Assembly: GCA_016926155.1 (NCBI GenBank) | Contig: JAFGPC010000073.1 | Location: forward strand, 1-64,000 | Length of the DNA: 64,000 nucleotides | Source: Sedimentisphaerales bacterium | GTDB taxonomy: Bacteria > Planctomycetota > Phycisphaerae > Sedimentisphaerales > Anaerohalosphaeraceae | Direction: 5' to 3' | Translations under genes and position numbers: made by a program | The notes under the pieces: model-generated | The model's input: only the letters and a program-made list of their open reading frames with translations | Databases searched by the model: none | Told to the model about the DNA's origin: nothing | Shown here: positions 47,301 to 52,565 of the stretch, piece after piece | Position numbering within the stretch: position 1 is the first letter of the stretch | Layout: each line of letters begins with the position of its first letter

Positions 47301-50070
47301 TGTGCCGGGCGGCCATGGCGGCTTGTGGAGCAGCGACGAATACGCTCCATGGTATGCATGGGGCTATACAGGTGATTATCGATTCTATAGCGGTCTTGGT
47401 GGCGGTGTCTATTGTGAAGAGACTTCCGAACCGACCTTTATCGAATGTCAGATCATAGGCAATTCCACTCAGGGTGGTATCAGCGGCCTTGGCGGTGCTA
47501 TGCCTGCGGGCCTCGACCGCATGGAGCCGAAGATTGCTTACGAGCTTCCGACCTATGGTGGCGGCGTCTATTGTGCCGCTGAGACCAAGGCCACATTCGT
47601 CAAATGTAAAATCGTCAACAACATCGCTCCGCAGCCGACCACAAATTATGCATTGGATCCGGATCTGGGACATGGCGGTGGTGTGGCGTTTGAGCAGACC
47701 GCATCGGTCCAGTTCGAAGGCTGTCTGATCAAGGGGAATGAAGCCTCAGTCGGCGGCGGAATGTACTGGTACGAGGATGCCCCGCAGATTGCCGATTGTA
47801 ACTTCCTGGACAACACGGCCTATCGCGGCGGCGGCTTGTATGCTCATCGCGGCGCCGGGCTGTTGACAGGCGGCCTGTTCAGCGGCAACCTGGCCTATCC
47901 GCTGGACGGTAGCGGTGGCGGTATCGTCGATCCCAATACCGGTGGAGTTGTGGGGCCGGGCGATGCTTCGACAGACATTCTTGGCCAGGGCGGTGGTATC
48001 TGTATGGTTGCCTCTTCTCTCCAAATAGAGCACACGCAGGTGCTCGGTAACCAAGCCAGTACCTCCGGCGGTGGTATCTTCATCACCGGTTCTGTGCCCA
48101 GTGCGCCCGTGTTGCTGAATGTCCTGCTGGCGCGGAATAAAGCCGGACGGGATGGCGGCGGCCTGTCCTCCAACTGGCTGACTGATCCGACATTGGCCAA
48201 CTGCACCTTTGCTGAAAATGAGGTGCTGGGTAATGTCGGCACACTGTCCGGCTATGGAGGTGGTCTCTATTGCGGATATGATACGAATGTCCAGATCACC
48301 GACAGTATTTTCTGGGGCAACACGGCTCCGAACGGTCGACAAATCCAGGTCGGTACCGGATTCGAATATGATCCGAGACCTTCCCAGGTCAGTGTGACTT
48401 ATACCACCATCCAGGGTAGAGAAGCACAGGGTTCTGTTATGGTGGAAGAGGATTGCGTATTTGAAAGTCAACACATTATGTCGGCAGATCCGAAGTTTGT
48501 AACCGGTCCGCTGGGTGATTTCTACCTGAGCCAGATAGCCGCTAACGATCCGTTGGATCCCTGGCCTGCTCAGACGGAAGAGAGCCCGGCCGTCGATGCC
48601 GGTAGTATTCCCGCAAGTCAGGTGGGTCTGGATATATATACAACTCGAACCGATCGCGGCTTCGATAATAATGATCGAGGTGTCGTGGATCTTGGCTTCC
48701 ATTATCCCACGTACCGAACGGTGGATGCATGCAGCTATTGTGATATTGCCTCTGAAGGCATTGATGGCGTCATTCGGATGAATGACCTGGCTATATTAGC
48801 GAAAGAATGGCTGCACAATGAATGCAGTGAAGCCGATAATTGGTGTAACAAAGCCGATATCAACACGGATGGATCTGTAGACCTGGCCGATTACATGGCA
48901 TTTGTTTCCTGTTGGCTTGTTCAGGATGAATTGCCGCCGGTTCCAAATCCGGCCGAATGGGGCTTCCGCATGGAAGAAGATCAAGTCTCGGGTCAGATGA
49001 TCCGGGTTGATGGTATACCGACTGCGGTAGTAAACACAACCAATATCATCATGACAGCGGCAAAAAGCTGGGATGATTGGGGTTGGCCGGTCGCTTACCA
49101 GTTTGAATGTATTCAAGTGGCCGATAAACCTGGGAATCTGTATCCTGAATTGAAACATAAAAGTGATTGGATCTATTTCCCGGATTACGAGGATGTTTAT
49201 CCAACGTGGCCTGATGCGGATGCAAAACTCCAGATAGACCTCAGTTATAAGTTCGTTGTTCGGGTTGGCGAGGTGTTGAACGTGGCGAAGCTGGGTGAAA
49301 TGAATGCCGAGGTTACTCTGGATGACGCCGATATCCGTTTGATTACTTTGGATTCAGAACCGAAGGAAGCAACGGCCGGAGTAGAGAATATTCCGCCGGC
49401 GCCGGTCCGATGGGCCGATCTGGTGCTTGATGGGGTTGACGGTCTGCCCGGACTGACGGCCGATCCGACCGAGCTGCATATGATCGCTGCACAGGCCGTT
49501 GATGCACACCATGGGCCGGTTGAGTATGAGTTTATCAGGTATGCGGATGCTACAACGCAGATTCCCGATATTACCTTCCCGCAACAATCCAGTAACGAGT
49601 TTACCGATACGGGCCTGACGACAGGTACGACATACTACTATGCCTTCAAAGTTTATGATCAACTTGATAATTGGGCCATAAGCCCGCGGGTGCCCGGCAC
49701 GCCGATGCTGTCTGAATTCGATCCGCCTACGCCGGATCCGGCCGAATGGGATCAGCAACCGACACGGGTTCCCGGATTGGACGGCCAGTCGTACGATTAC
49801 ATGCGGGCTGTCCAGGCACAGGACGCCTCCTTGCCCGTCGAGTACCGATTTATCGTAACAGACGGTGTCAGCAAGAGCAGCGGCTGGCAGACCCAGCAGT
49901 ACCAGGCCCCGGATGATGTGTTCGGCACCCTGCCGCTGATGGAGCCGTGGGAATATATGGTCAGATCAGGCGGTGCATTTACACACAACACCTATGTTGT
50001 GATCTATCGCGATTCATCGCCGAGTCAAAATATGAGTGCCCCCAGTGTGGAAGCTACGGCGGGACCGTAA
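29344..50070 (+). CDS. Giant secreted mosaic protein (6,908 residues): beta-helices, InlB-like repeats, nidogen-like, subtilisin, caspase-like, dockerin
   Basis: One uninterrupted frame with a signal peptide (to about residue 20, VFAVD). Approximate order: beta-helix 1 (22-355); four InlB/Flg_new-like repeats (361-675); beta-helix 2 (683-1090); repeat 5; beta-helix 3 (1196-2000); repeat 6; beta-helix 4 (2079-2740); nidogen-like domain (2755-2985, FPINFFGTVYDSLYVNNNGNVTF); repeat 7; beta-helix 5 (3175-3980); repeat 8; beta-helix 6 (4063-4740); I9-like propeptide plus subtilisin S8 domain (4770-5180; D in AIIDSGVD, H in EAHGTACA, S in GGTSSACP, all present); repeats 9-10; caspase-like C14 (5441-5715, SGHG at 5520-5523 but the Cys position reads LDTGYYG); beta-helix 7 (5730-6450); dockerin-like pair (6464-6525, DINTDGSVDLADYM); Fn3-like C-terminus. 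Each helix ends in a DSPCIDAG/GYHY anchor-Q-like segment. Probably a surface or secreted adhesin-type protein with protease activity; role inferred. Confidence 0.85.
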   Translation: MQRKALISVTLCLFLSTVFAVDRVVPTAYPTIQAAIDAATAGDVVVIQPGNYMGAGNFNIDFQGKAITVRSADGPATCLIDCQQQGRGFVFQSAETPDSVLEGVTILNGQADFGGGIECDNSSPTIQNCVIQNCQAEYGGGIDCYYAAPTITNCVIRGNMGLKERLYENQVVHTGQGGGIECNGSTVQGNVSPIIFNCLIVDNISAQYGSAINVIQSSAPEISFCTIAGNEVEDDLYGGAVRADLTSALTAVNHCILWNNGTHDLLGVMSSYCCVEDGTAGEGNFAQGPRFYTGPLGDYYLSNTTAGQLWTGSSPCIDAGNPGVDLASIGLEEGTTRTDNTFDTAPADLGYHYPGGAEAAAYTLTTEVIGAFPGEITPDGGVYTAYSEVILTASTDIGYKVLQWTGTELDDVMTDTTYVRMTSDRHVTVSFQEVATALLTTEVVGEGTITPATGIQAIGDTIMLTVNPAEGWRVETWEGTDDDELYTNAASTVAYVTMDGERTVRVTLSNATHVTLRCEVLTGHGTITPYRLTVPVGEMVELEAIPDPGYQVKRWTNTDLDIIFQAGDFIIYNTDLFNTVTMNRDKIVTVEFERAQRFWLETEIFSPDGDPHGTLEPASGWFDMDEIVDLIATPDPDYEVEFWLGTDDDTILDPANTITMIDDTRVVVKFKEIVEDPFQEGDITLNGDRGVLYGTIQEAIDAASDGDEVVVSFGTYGGPGNMDLDLGGKAITVRSAFGPEGPLASIIDCGGAGRGFWFRNNESPQSVVRGFTIQNGLATRGGGVYYMADAEAVVEDCIILNCQAEEDGGGVCFGGADIIDPVDPSGDDPNEPGYDPGDPGVANNEGFIPQGRLVNVQIRNCFALGASGGTMIDDAGNGGGIYIEEAAPVIVSCQLQNNQSRQTGGAMYILGIEDQGNHPAIINCLIIFNRAQGFGGSIYMDSSSPTIRLCTIAYNNGALDEDNPRLGRTGGIVAVGEDINPVINHCILHQNGDSLRGCNASYSCITDFDIDSVGQGNVYDDPLFITGPLGDYYLSQAAGNQPQDSPCVDAGQSILTQLQNIYGLSDQITTSVTSTDDVGQTDIGYHLPKYVDVPEVYRFKLHPSELGTVQFRTENNADPGSEIIGEVTPDDEAVVLFLPAWTIVHLRAVGDPGYRLATWQGTDNDQTYSPANQVTMTYNREVWVTFEEIIPQVLVVPSVYSTIEQAMALARDGDVIVVEPGVHYISSPEGIDFELKEVKLISTDPDDPATIAATIIDCQGTDQAPKRAFHFHSGEGNNTLVAGFTIRKGWWNGGVGGLAPRYWWPNDDPPNDIPIFSAYSGGDSIGDGYGGAVLCENASSPTIQYCVIKDCTVTGGQGLNGYMGTVLIDEDNNVHSIPGGHGGTGTGTGCGGAIACLDGSSPILGYISFQNNFARGGCGGDGGNAGDIRDYLGGGLNAGHESRGGNGGDGYGVGNGGAIFCDQASNPVLMECDFISNVATQGLYGTGGNRSPSGTSWGGDWVARDGANGYVYVTNGTISGGAAYYLSNSTAFFENCRFENNKAYEAVETSSWAYRDNPPLEESYLQTYAGAMYIGFGSSADLYNCMFEGNLGGAMYCEGAQGISLQQCDFWANGNRLDVVSTIGIITQPIIPTTGAPAGAIHIDPYCSNILIEDCAFGENFSIGDGGAVTSLSTADFVRCRFGGNRADGNGGALFSQARGFTTPQLTFDHCGFIENEAMNGGAVYLYESSGTFQNCQVYQNMAENGAGLYLAISEVAILDGTIANNTASSYDAQGGGIANIDTMLLMQGTILQGNLVEGQETFGGALSIFASDTLLEQQIENCLFVDNQSSYSGGAVAIQVFCEPTFTNCTFVNNSADQGGALFGDWCSYPVIINSIFTGNTQQAIYEEPIGYEPLPGGNTTVSYSLFHDNEVDLFDAQTEQGYTGADVINTLGENMENLDGDPQFIAGSMGAYYLDFSSPAIDRGNKPAQEAGLDTRTTRIDDIPDSGIVDLGYHYIGASGMPTYTLTVSVVGGHGTVGPINGIYAQGQAIVLTATPDPGYRVDQWGGGTINDRSGSSTNVVIMDSNKHVTVQFEQPRVLVVGSNSPYTDIQRAIDDAEDGDTVMVQPGQYQPAFPFDLITFTGKSIRLSGMNPDNPQSVADTVLIGYDFILVGVGKDSVMEGLTIQTGQMYLMQSDMTIRNCQFVASHWVGEDGDGGDADGASDGENGERVFGGAIIMYASNPKILNCRFENLSVTGGNGGIGSNGDDPDRHGSGWDGGWPGRAYGGAVYIGFSSDPIFMDCVFMDCFAQGGNAGNGGNAVNNDFYGGRGGGWVWAKTFEDEYFSWWDGWQWGDRYRIVPDDTQPPYAPSSASFGGYEWERWSKWFDIKLIYDWDEWNLNYVYDPYDTAYDDYWRYSGYGGAVYCEFDSNPTFMNCHFENNRSYGGLSGIGGEGGQIDLWPDRQLNLETGGGALFATRGCKVTLLDCVIRSCTADPTTIDLSQDGWSADDFYISFGGGIAYTTESKVNAVGCTFEGNQAAVGGAIYWDQSELDVADCNMLTNSAYQGAAMYSSYSMATIRGAYVADNLAMSDPTTIIQPDPIFDPGQLAIPDLPNPVEFGHGGGYFSLATPALIEDSVFEHNRAAGCGGGLYLVGSDQDILQAPTLDNCLIVNNVAGYQGGGLASAWYAEPVIRNSTIADNNVTDPEGLGGGVFVGYHSNGDIENSIIWNNVARHGSQAAVSSGGDYTEMPSSMAIRYSDILYYEDPSQFLPADPTAHAIREGFDTYSLSANNDQSTDLMFIGFPINFFGTVYDSLYVNNNGNVTFDAPMFNFIPDGLTTNIGTSIIAPFFADVDTRGPGSDIVTWSYGAGSVDGRDAFGVNWINVGYFFAHTDKLNSFQLIIIDRSDRNPGDFDLEFNYDTVQWETGDASGGVDGFSGESAHIGYSNGTGLPGTFFEFEGSGVNGYFLDSSSAGLIHGRRNSQVLGRYSFRVLNGQPEFPGTALYVEDGSVLHGWNELGQTWDEGLFNFNQDPLFLAGYYLSQIASGQEEDSPCIDIGSDIAGRFGLTGIYTTRTDGVGEDPDSIVDIGYHYREPAPPMRLILTVIGEDWGDVTYEPITGIYDEKTESYLFPVGTIVKLTATPKPGYRIRRWVGTDDERTYLWHESEAEVTMDQDRVVELEFEADIARILTVPEAYPTIEDALAVASGGDTIVVAPGVHYITAPEGIDFGGRDVRLISTDPDDPQVIAATIIDCQGARYTPKRAFHFHNRETSESLISGLTIQNGFWIGSVGLSGVITLTDPWPSAIPPNADAPNTVMRAAYGEDARGFGYGGAILCEEGSSPTIENCVFKNCTVLGGWAGDGAAGGTWPNQLGGPHSQSGGHGGAAAGNGFGGAIACILNSSPTIRSCSFEGNIAGGSRAGDGGDAGPSGGGHEGCGGDGGDALGFGRGGAVYCDRKSSPLIMDCDFKNNEVFGSVAGLGGLMASGSEWDPYWPAHDGFNGTSNSYERIAGGAIFYGLNSNAQISHCTFEGNKSYDSIEYGLYYQYRQELNQVESYLYTKGGAIYSDPNNSIILQDCDFTGNLGGAVYLTSSCWVDVKDCTFTANGSSTEITQFLPYYNLGLYDSYSLTDPVISTDTPAGALYIGPLCFSVHVEDTRFSKNFTFGDGGAVTCKSDADFVECYFAENEADRFGGGFFAYDSTRDPNDPMAFITLDKSTFMSNRSLHGGAMWLRETRVKAQDTHFFANRAETGGAILAADTDLTLDGGILRDNQATLSDGHGGAILMASATGYLRNLIFENNTALGENAYGGAVSFYGSDSRETQIIENCLLTGNHAGNSGGAIACRIFTEAQVRNCTLVNNTAEQFGGGIFCDWSSYPKISDSILTANVPHAVYEEQIGGNSIVRYSLFYDNVEDLFDANTGLGYNGAAAINALQGNESNTGGDPLFVAGPFGSYYLDPISVAVDAGSNTAENLNLDDRTTRTDGQPDTGTVDIGYHFKDISGLAQYTLTAVVDGGHGAITPISGTYYAGSAVTVTAIPDKGYTVDYWGGGTVNDASLNTTNIVVMNSDKYITVRFKQPRVLLVGSGTNYTTIQHAIQEAEDGDIVLVKPGQYIPAYPFGIINFLGKNITLSGMNPDDSESVASTVLQGYNFYVFNVGEESIIEGITIQGGQMWLVNSYLTIRNCVFENTHVTGANGTDGPDCNNGPRDGYNGSSVYGGSMRMYHSSPKVLNCRFQGLSVTGGDGGRGSNGCDFHPEGWDGGWAGRAYGGAVYMGFGSAPEFLDCEFINCYALGGNGGNGGDHLSPDYGGRGGNWIWPDFIEDSSFTWWDGWEWGDKYDNYLWYGIYRLYDWKRWAHWYDLQDYHSWEDWDSQRQYDPYENAFEEYWRYSGYGGAVYCDFDSSPKFTGCRFEDNHSYGGVSGIGGNGINAPWPNRNLNIENGGGALFATRGSKVEMAACVFRANSADPSTLYDTDPGDQNPGLDTYDDYYVSFGGGVACTEESTVEMTECTFESNQAAIGGGFYWADTTAQIADCNFLANSAYHGAGLYSAHADGSISGLYASFNLAALDPAAWIDPDEDVQTGQGPVILPDLPHAINFGNGGGYFCLASLVDVRDSIFEDNRAAGAGGGIYYAGSDPDVTVSTILHNTRLTRNAAGRDGGGVSADWYSRLRITNSTLAENTVTGTVGAGAGFGGGLYCSYGSDVDLVNSILWGNIAVDGAQVAVGSGDLYGARPSTVRVSHSDIGPAYDPNAVLEVIDGEPTISLPPQSGSTALMIEQETILQQYASGTEQADLIVTLRQPVELRKSMDWNNPFSVQVYRSEVARRIDSALAMLPATEYTLKYRYENIAAFSGSITQSALNQLMANHMVISIEPVRYVRPTLRQAIALANATQARQVYDGTGTAVAIIDSGVDYRHPMLGGGAFPNDKVIGGYDTGDNDADPMPSDEAHGTACAGIAAGTLGEVGDYIGGVAFNAKIYALKITTDTGLWPTNSTLNAWDWCITHQYDDPRNPILVMSNSWGNYVFYEDPAVADAFSPAHTQLATLAVERGITILAASGNEYSAGQGIIWPSAMSDVISVGAVFDTTDQVTPYTNMDELLDILAPGDPMYTTDIVDLGGYDPGDYYPYFGGTSSACPFAAGCVASIQRSAMLQIGRFLTPGEIRTLLINTGVPVTDTKVAITKPRVNLGLAVANLVPVPIFVEEGCELTGWDPIDQSWDPETFNLEMDPLFVGDYFLSEIAAGQLKDSPCLDAGSDMALAFDLDTYTTRSDSVPDDGIVNMGYHHRLFEPETYFLYTNINAYGLDLLYGYEPQITPHDPDGIECLQYTQFELEIVPPPPFGYEVVWSGTDDDTLTGPINVVTVDSNTAVLAEFVKVAFELTTEVTVDPDLLPNFEADMTPPEGLYEPFEVVELNVTPPPAGFQVKWIGTDDDSVVAARNFVTMLADTKVEASYEPVESKYYAIIVGINDYPGVFYDLQWSNRDASQFFQKLVKTDVWDEENMFLLLDSQATKTNIQVAFQTLADEMDYDDVFVFYFSGHGTAATDTFPIDEADELDEFLVDSGGEMIRDDEMADWIRALPTDQYVVFLDTGYYGQTPTGDFIPKGIGVDVPKPGDGFGVDLIPHETILPDGTLFVSDPNGAGVVVTAAGADQVAWEYPELRHSLFTYQLLKAIDGQADQQGDIDLWVSGEESYHYTVEALEAWLNTWNEIGVLPSVVDQQVRMYDAVPTKEVRFVPVVQSDVGAPAVTYYVPGDAKNIQEAVEMAKDGDLIILAANVYDGGGIVIDKAVTITSTNPDDPDIVASTVINCGGFFQRGVYFTGNAGRDAVLNGVTIRDGRWTASGAEAGTFDGRLIGGGGIVVGYQSSPTIKNCVIQGFQLTGGNAIAGSFPDGSDGGFALGAGVLIANEAEPLFVNCTITDCHVIGGNATSGVSADPGDPTADPVVPPVTTAGRGGWGGSARGGGVYISAGAKPIFEACTISGCTATGGNGGNGGNYATIYGVDVPGGHGGLWSSDEYAPWYAWGYTGDYRFYSGLGGGVYCEETSEPTFIECQIIGNSTQGGISGLGGAMPAGLDRMEPKIAYELPTYGGGVYCAAETKATFVKCKIVNNIAPQPTTNYALDPDLGHGGGVAFEQTASVQFEGCLIKGNEASVGGGMYWYEDAPQIADCNFLDNTAYRGGGLYAHRGAGLLTGGLFSGNLAYPLDGSGGGIVDPNTGGVVGPGDASTDILGQGGGICMVASSLQIEHTQVLGNQASTSGGGIFITGSVPSAPVLLNVLLARNKAGRDGGGLSSNWLTDPTLANCTFAENEVLGNVGTLSGYGGGLYCGYDTNVQITDSIFWGNTAPNGRQIQVGTGFEYDPRPSQVSVTYTTIQGREAQGSVMVEEDCVFESQHIMSADPKFVTGPLGDFYLSQIAANDPLDPWPAQTEESPAVDAGSIPASQVGLDIYTTRTDRGFDNNDRGVVDLGFHYPTYRTVDACSYCDIASEGIDGVIRMNDLAILAKEWLHNECSEADNWCNKADINTDGSVDLADYMAFVSCWLVQDELPPVPNPAEWGFRMEEDQVSGQMIRVDGIPTAVVNTTNIIMTAAKSWDDWGWPVAYQFECIQVADKPGNLYPELKHKSDWIYFPDYEDVYPTWPDADAKLQIDLSYKFVVRVGEVLNVAKLGEMNAEVTLDDADIRLITLDSEPKEATAGVENIPPAPVRWADLVLDGVDGLPGLTADPTELHMIAAQAVDAHHGPVEYEFIRYADATTQIPDITFPQQSSNEFTDTGLTTGTTYYYAFKVYDQLDNWAISPRVPGTPMLSEFDPPTPDPAEWDQQPTRVPGLDGQSYDYMRAVQAQDASLPVEYRFIVTDGVSKSSGWQTQQYQAPDDVFGTLPLMEPWEYMVRSGGAFTHNTYVVIYRDSSPSQNMSAPSVEATAGP
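32929..38862 (+). repeat. Internal duplication of the giant gene, copy 1
   Basis: About 5.9 kb starting VPSVYSTIEQ and containing beta-helix 3, repeat 6, beta-helix 4 (with a Trp/Tyr-rich loop), the nidogen-like insert and repeat 7. The same order of modules recurs immediately downstream at an offset of about 5,940 bases. Confidence 0.75.
38866..45425 (+). repeat. Internal duplication of the giant gene, copy 2
   Basis: Begins VPEAYPTIED and repeats the modules of copy 1 (HYITAPEGIDF, then RVLLVGSGT and the WWDGWEWGDKY loop). The insert before the terminal anchor-Q segment is a propeptide plus subtilisin instead of the nidogen-like domain. Protein similarity is clear but far from identical, so the duplication is old. 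Confidence 0.75.
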
Positions 50071-50104
50071 TTGACAGCGAAATGGTAATAGTGGTTTTAT
50101 CGAC

Positions 50105-50140
50105 GGGGCCGGGAGAGTCATCTTTCGGCCCTGTTTTTTT
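50105..50140 (+). terminator. Rho-independent terminator after the giant gene
   Basis: Stem GGGCCG (50106-50111) with CGGCCC (50126-50131), plus a G-T closing pair, followed by seven T (50134-50140). It lies 35 bases past the stop of the giant gene and ahead of nikR. Confidence 0.75.
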
Positions 50141-50220
50141 GCATGGCAGAAAAAAAGTCTCCGACCTTTCCCTTCGGCGGAAATACGGTACAATACCCTC
50201 CGGATGTAAGGGAGGTCCGT

Positions 50221-50628
50221 ATGGAACAGTTGCAGCGTATCGGCGTCTCGCTGGAAGGGACGCTTTTAGAGCAATTTGACAAACTGATTGAACGGCAGGG
50301 GTATACCAACCGCTCCGAGGCGATTCGGGATCTGATCCGAAACCGCCTGACCGACGAAAAACTCGCCGATCCGAACACGCGGGCCATTGCAGCAGTCCTG
50401 ATGGTATATGACCATCACCAGTCCCGGCTTGCCCAGAGGCTGATTGAATTGCAGCACGACCATCATCTGCACACCATTTCTTCGATGCATGTGCATATCG
50501 ATCATCATAATTGCCTGGAAGTAGTGCTCCTGCAGGGAAGCGTCGGAGAAATTACCCGGCTTGGCGACCGGATCGTCAGCCTCAAAGGCGTTAAACTCGG
50601 CAAGGTAAACCTGGTCGCGACGGATTGA
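50221..50628 (+). CDS. nikR: Nickel-responsive regulator NikR
   Basis: Ribbon-helix-helix DNA-binding repressor with a C-terminal ACT-like nickel-sensing domain, usually controlling nickel uptake. The 135-residue product begins with the RHH part (RIGVSLEGTLLEQFDKLIERQGYTNRSEAIRDLIR) and has the metal-binding set: an upstream His in the DHHQSRLA region, then HVHIDHHNCLEVV, matching the family H-x-H-x5-C pattern. I start at ATG 50221 because GGGAGGT lies just upstream; the frame is open to 50143, but that start falls against the terminator. No nickel transporter or nickel enzyme gene is adjacent, so the target is elsewhere. It is convergent with cimA, 49 bases away. Confidence 0.9.
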   Translation: MEQLQRIGVSLEGTLLEQFDKLIERQGYTNRSEAIRDLIRNRLTDEKLADPNTRAIAAVLMVYDHHQSRLAQRLIELQHDHHLHTISSMHVHIDHHNCLEVVLLQGSVGEITRLGDRIVSLKGVKLGKVNLVATD

Positions 50629-50677
50629 ACCGCCGATGGAAAATTTTCCTGTCCGGGGGGCTTGTCGTGTCGGGAAA

Positions 50678-52249
50678 TCAGTTAATGTGTTTTTTTGCGT
50701 CTTTAAGAAGCTTGTACTCGACCGAATCGACCAGCGCTTTCCAGCTTGCCTCGATGATATTTTCCGATACGCCGACTGTGCCCCAGACGGCATCGTGGTC
50801 GCGTGACTCGATAATGACGCGAACACGGGCGGCCGTAGCGGCCTGGGCATTGACCACACGCACCTTGTAATCGACCAGGTGCATATCGCCCAGACCGGGA
50901 TAAAACCGCAGCAGCGACTTACGCAGGGCGTTATCCAGGGCGTTGACCGGGCCGTCCCCCTCGGCGACTACATGTTCGATCATGTCGTCCACCCGCAGTT
51001 TGATCGTCGCCTCGGTCACAATCTCACCGGCCTTGTTCATTTCCACATTGACATGATACTTGAGCAGTTCGAAAGCAGACTTGTAGGTGCCGAGGGCTTT
51101 TTTGATGAGCAGATCGAAACTGGCCTCGGCCGCTTCGAACTGATACCCCTCATTCTCCATGTCCTGTATGGTATGAAGTAATTGCCTGGCCAGGTCTTTG
51201 TCCTCGGCAAGGCGGTCTTTTTCCAGTTTGGCCAGAATGTTCGAAGCCCCGCTCAGTTCACTCAGGAGAAACCGCCGCTCATTGCCTACCAATCGCGGAT
51301 CGAGGTGCTCGTAGGTCGCCTTGTTCTTGCGAAGGGCGTTGACATGCAGTCCCGCTTTATGCGCAAAAGCACTTTCCCCGACAAACGGCATGTTCATTAC
51401 CGGGCTCAGGTTGGCGACTTCGAAAATGAAATGCGAAAGTTCGGTCAGGGAGGCGATCTTGCCCGATCCCACAGTCTCAAAACCCATTTTCAACGATAGA
51501 TTCGCAATAATCGAGCATAAGTTAGCATTACCCGTTCGCTCGCCAAGTCCATTGATCGTACCCTGTACATGCCGCGCGCCGGCCCGTACCGCCGCCAGCG
51601 AATTGGCGACCGCACAATCAGTGTCGTTATGGCAATGAATGCCGACTGTCACGCCCGAAAACTCTTGTACCACAGCCTCGGTAATATCATACACCTCATG
51701 CGGCAGACAGCCCCCGTTGGTCTCACACAATGCCAGCACGTCTGCTCCCGCCTCGGCCGCAGCACTCAATACCTTTATGGCATATTCCGGATTATGTTTG
51801 TAACCGTCGAAAAAATGCTCGGCATCAAAGATAACTTCCAGTCCCTTGCTCTTAAGATACTTGACGGACTCATGACAAATGGCGATGTTCTCTTCCAATG
51901 AGCATCGCAGCACCTCGGTCACGTGCAAGTCCCAGGTCTTGCCTACAATGGTTGCCACCCAGGCTCGCGTTGCCAGAATGGCCTGCAGTGACGGATCCTC
52001 CTCGACTGTTTTATCCGCACGACGCGTACTGCCAAAAGCCGCCAACCGGGCGTGGGTCAGACCGTCCTTCAGTTCCTGAAAAAAATTCATTTCTTTCGAG
52101 TTAGCTGCGGCATATCCTCCTTCGATGTAATCGAGGCCAAACGCATCCAGACGCCGGGCGATGAGCAGCTTGTCGGCCAGCGAATAGCTGATCCCCTCGG
52201 CCTGCATCCCGTCCCGCAGAGACGTGTCGTAAATCTTGATCTTTTCCAT
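50678..52249 (-). CDS. cimA: Citramalate synthase
   Basis: Condenses pyruvate and acetyl-CoA to (R)-citramalate, the entry to the threonine-independent isoleucine route. The 523-residue protein has the HMGL-like barrel with YDTSLRDGMQAEGISYS at the N-terminus, FGSTRRADK, ALCETNGGCLPHEV, the metal-binding HCHND, and GTINGLGERTGNANLC. The C-terminal ~120 residues (FELLKYHVNVE ... VTEATIKLRVDD) form the LeuA-type allosteric domain. The TIGR00977-type pattern (STRR, DLHV) favours citramalate synthase over 2-isopropylmalate or homocitrate synthase. AGGAT lies upstream of the ATG and a promoter is predicted at 52280-52308. It is transcribed away from tRNA-Thr and argB. Confidence 0.9.
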   Translation of the reverse strand: MEKIKIYDTSLRDGMQAEGISYSLADKLLIARRLDAFGLDYIEGGYAAANSKEMNFFQELKDGLTHARLAAFGSTRRADKTVEEDPSLQAILATRAWVATIVGKTWDLHVTEVLRCSLEENIAICHESVKYLKSKGLEVIFDAEHFFDGYKHNPEYAIKVLSAAAEAGADVLALCETNGGCLPHEVYDITEAVVQEFSGVTVGIHCHNDTDCAVANSLAAVRAGARHVQGTINGLGERTGNANLCSIIANLSLKMGFETVGSGKIASLTELSHFIFEVANLSPVMNMPFVGESAFAHKAGLHVNALRKNKATYEHLDPRLVGNERRFLLSELSGASNILAKLEKDRLAEDKDLARQLLHTIQDMENEGYQFEAAEASFDLLIKKALGTYKSAFELLKYHVNVEMNKAGEIVTEATIKLRVDDMIEHVVAEGDGPVNALDNALRKSLLRFYPGLGDMHLVDYKVRVVNAQAATAARVRVIIESRDHDAVWGTVGVSENIIEASWKALVDSVEYKLLKDAKKHIN

Positions 52250-52279
52250 GGTTATATCCTGCCATTTTCAGGCCGATCA

Positions 52280-52308
52280 TATATACGATGCAAAAGGCCT
52301 TCTGTAAA
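52280..52308 (-). promoter_or_regulatory. Promoter of cimA
   Basis: On the - strand TTTACA (52308-52303), a 17-base spacer and TATATA (52285-52280), about 31 bases before the ATG. Confidence 0.45.
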
Positions 52309-52366
52309 GCATAAAACAGCGTAGTGGACAAATCCGAATAACGAGGGGGCCATCGGTGTTTTTCGC

Positions 52367-52395
52367 TTGCAGACCCTTTTTCCCCCGGATACACT
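52367..52395 (+). promoter_or_regulatory. Promoter of the tRNA-Thr/argB unit
   Basis: TTGCAG (52367-52372), a 17-base spacer and TACACT (52390-52395), about 77 bases before the tRNA. The -35 is a poor match. Confidence 0.35.
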
Positions 52396-52471
52396 ATTCG
52401 TTTGCCGGGAAAATCCCAGATCGGGTTCTCTCGGCAAAGATTCGTGCCATGACAGCGGCAGCGTTGCATAC

Positions 52472-52543
52472 GCCAACGTAGCTCAACGGTAGAGCACTGG
52501 TTTTGTAAACCAGCGGTTGAGGGTTCGATTCCCTCCGTTGGCT
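52472..52543 (+). tRNA. tRNA-Thr (anticodon TGT)
   Basis: A full cloverleaf: acceptor GCCAACG with CGTTGGC, D arm GCTCAACGGTAGAGC, anticodon stem CTGGT/ACCAG with loop TTTGTAA (anticodon TGT, reading ACA), and T arm with GGTTCGATTCC. Discriminator is T and CCA is not encoded. It is 22 bases ahead of argB on the same strand, so they may share a transcript. Confidence 0.95.
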
Positions 52544-52565
52544 TTTTGTTTGTAGGAAAATTGCG

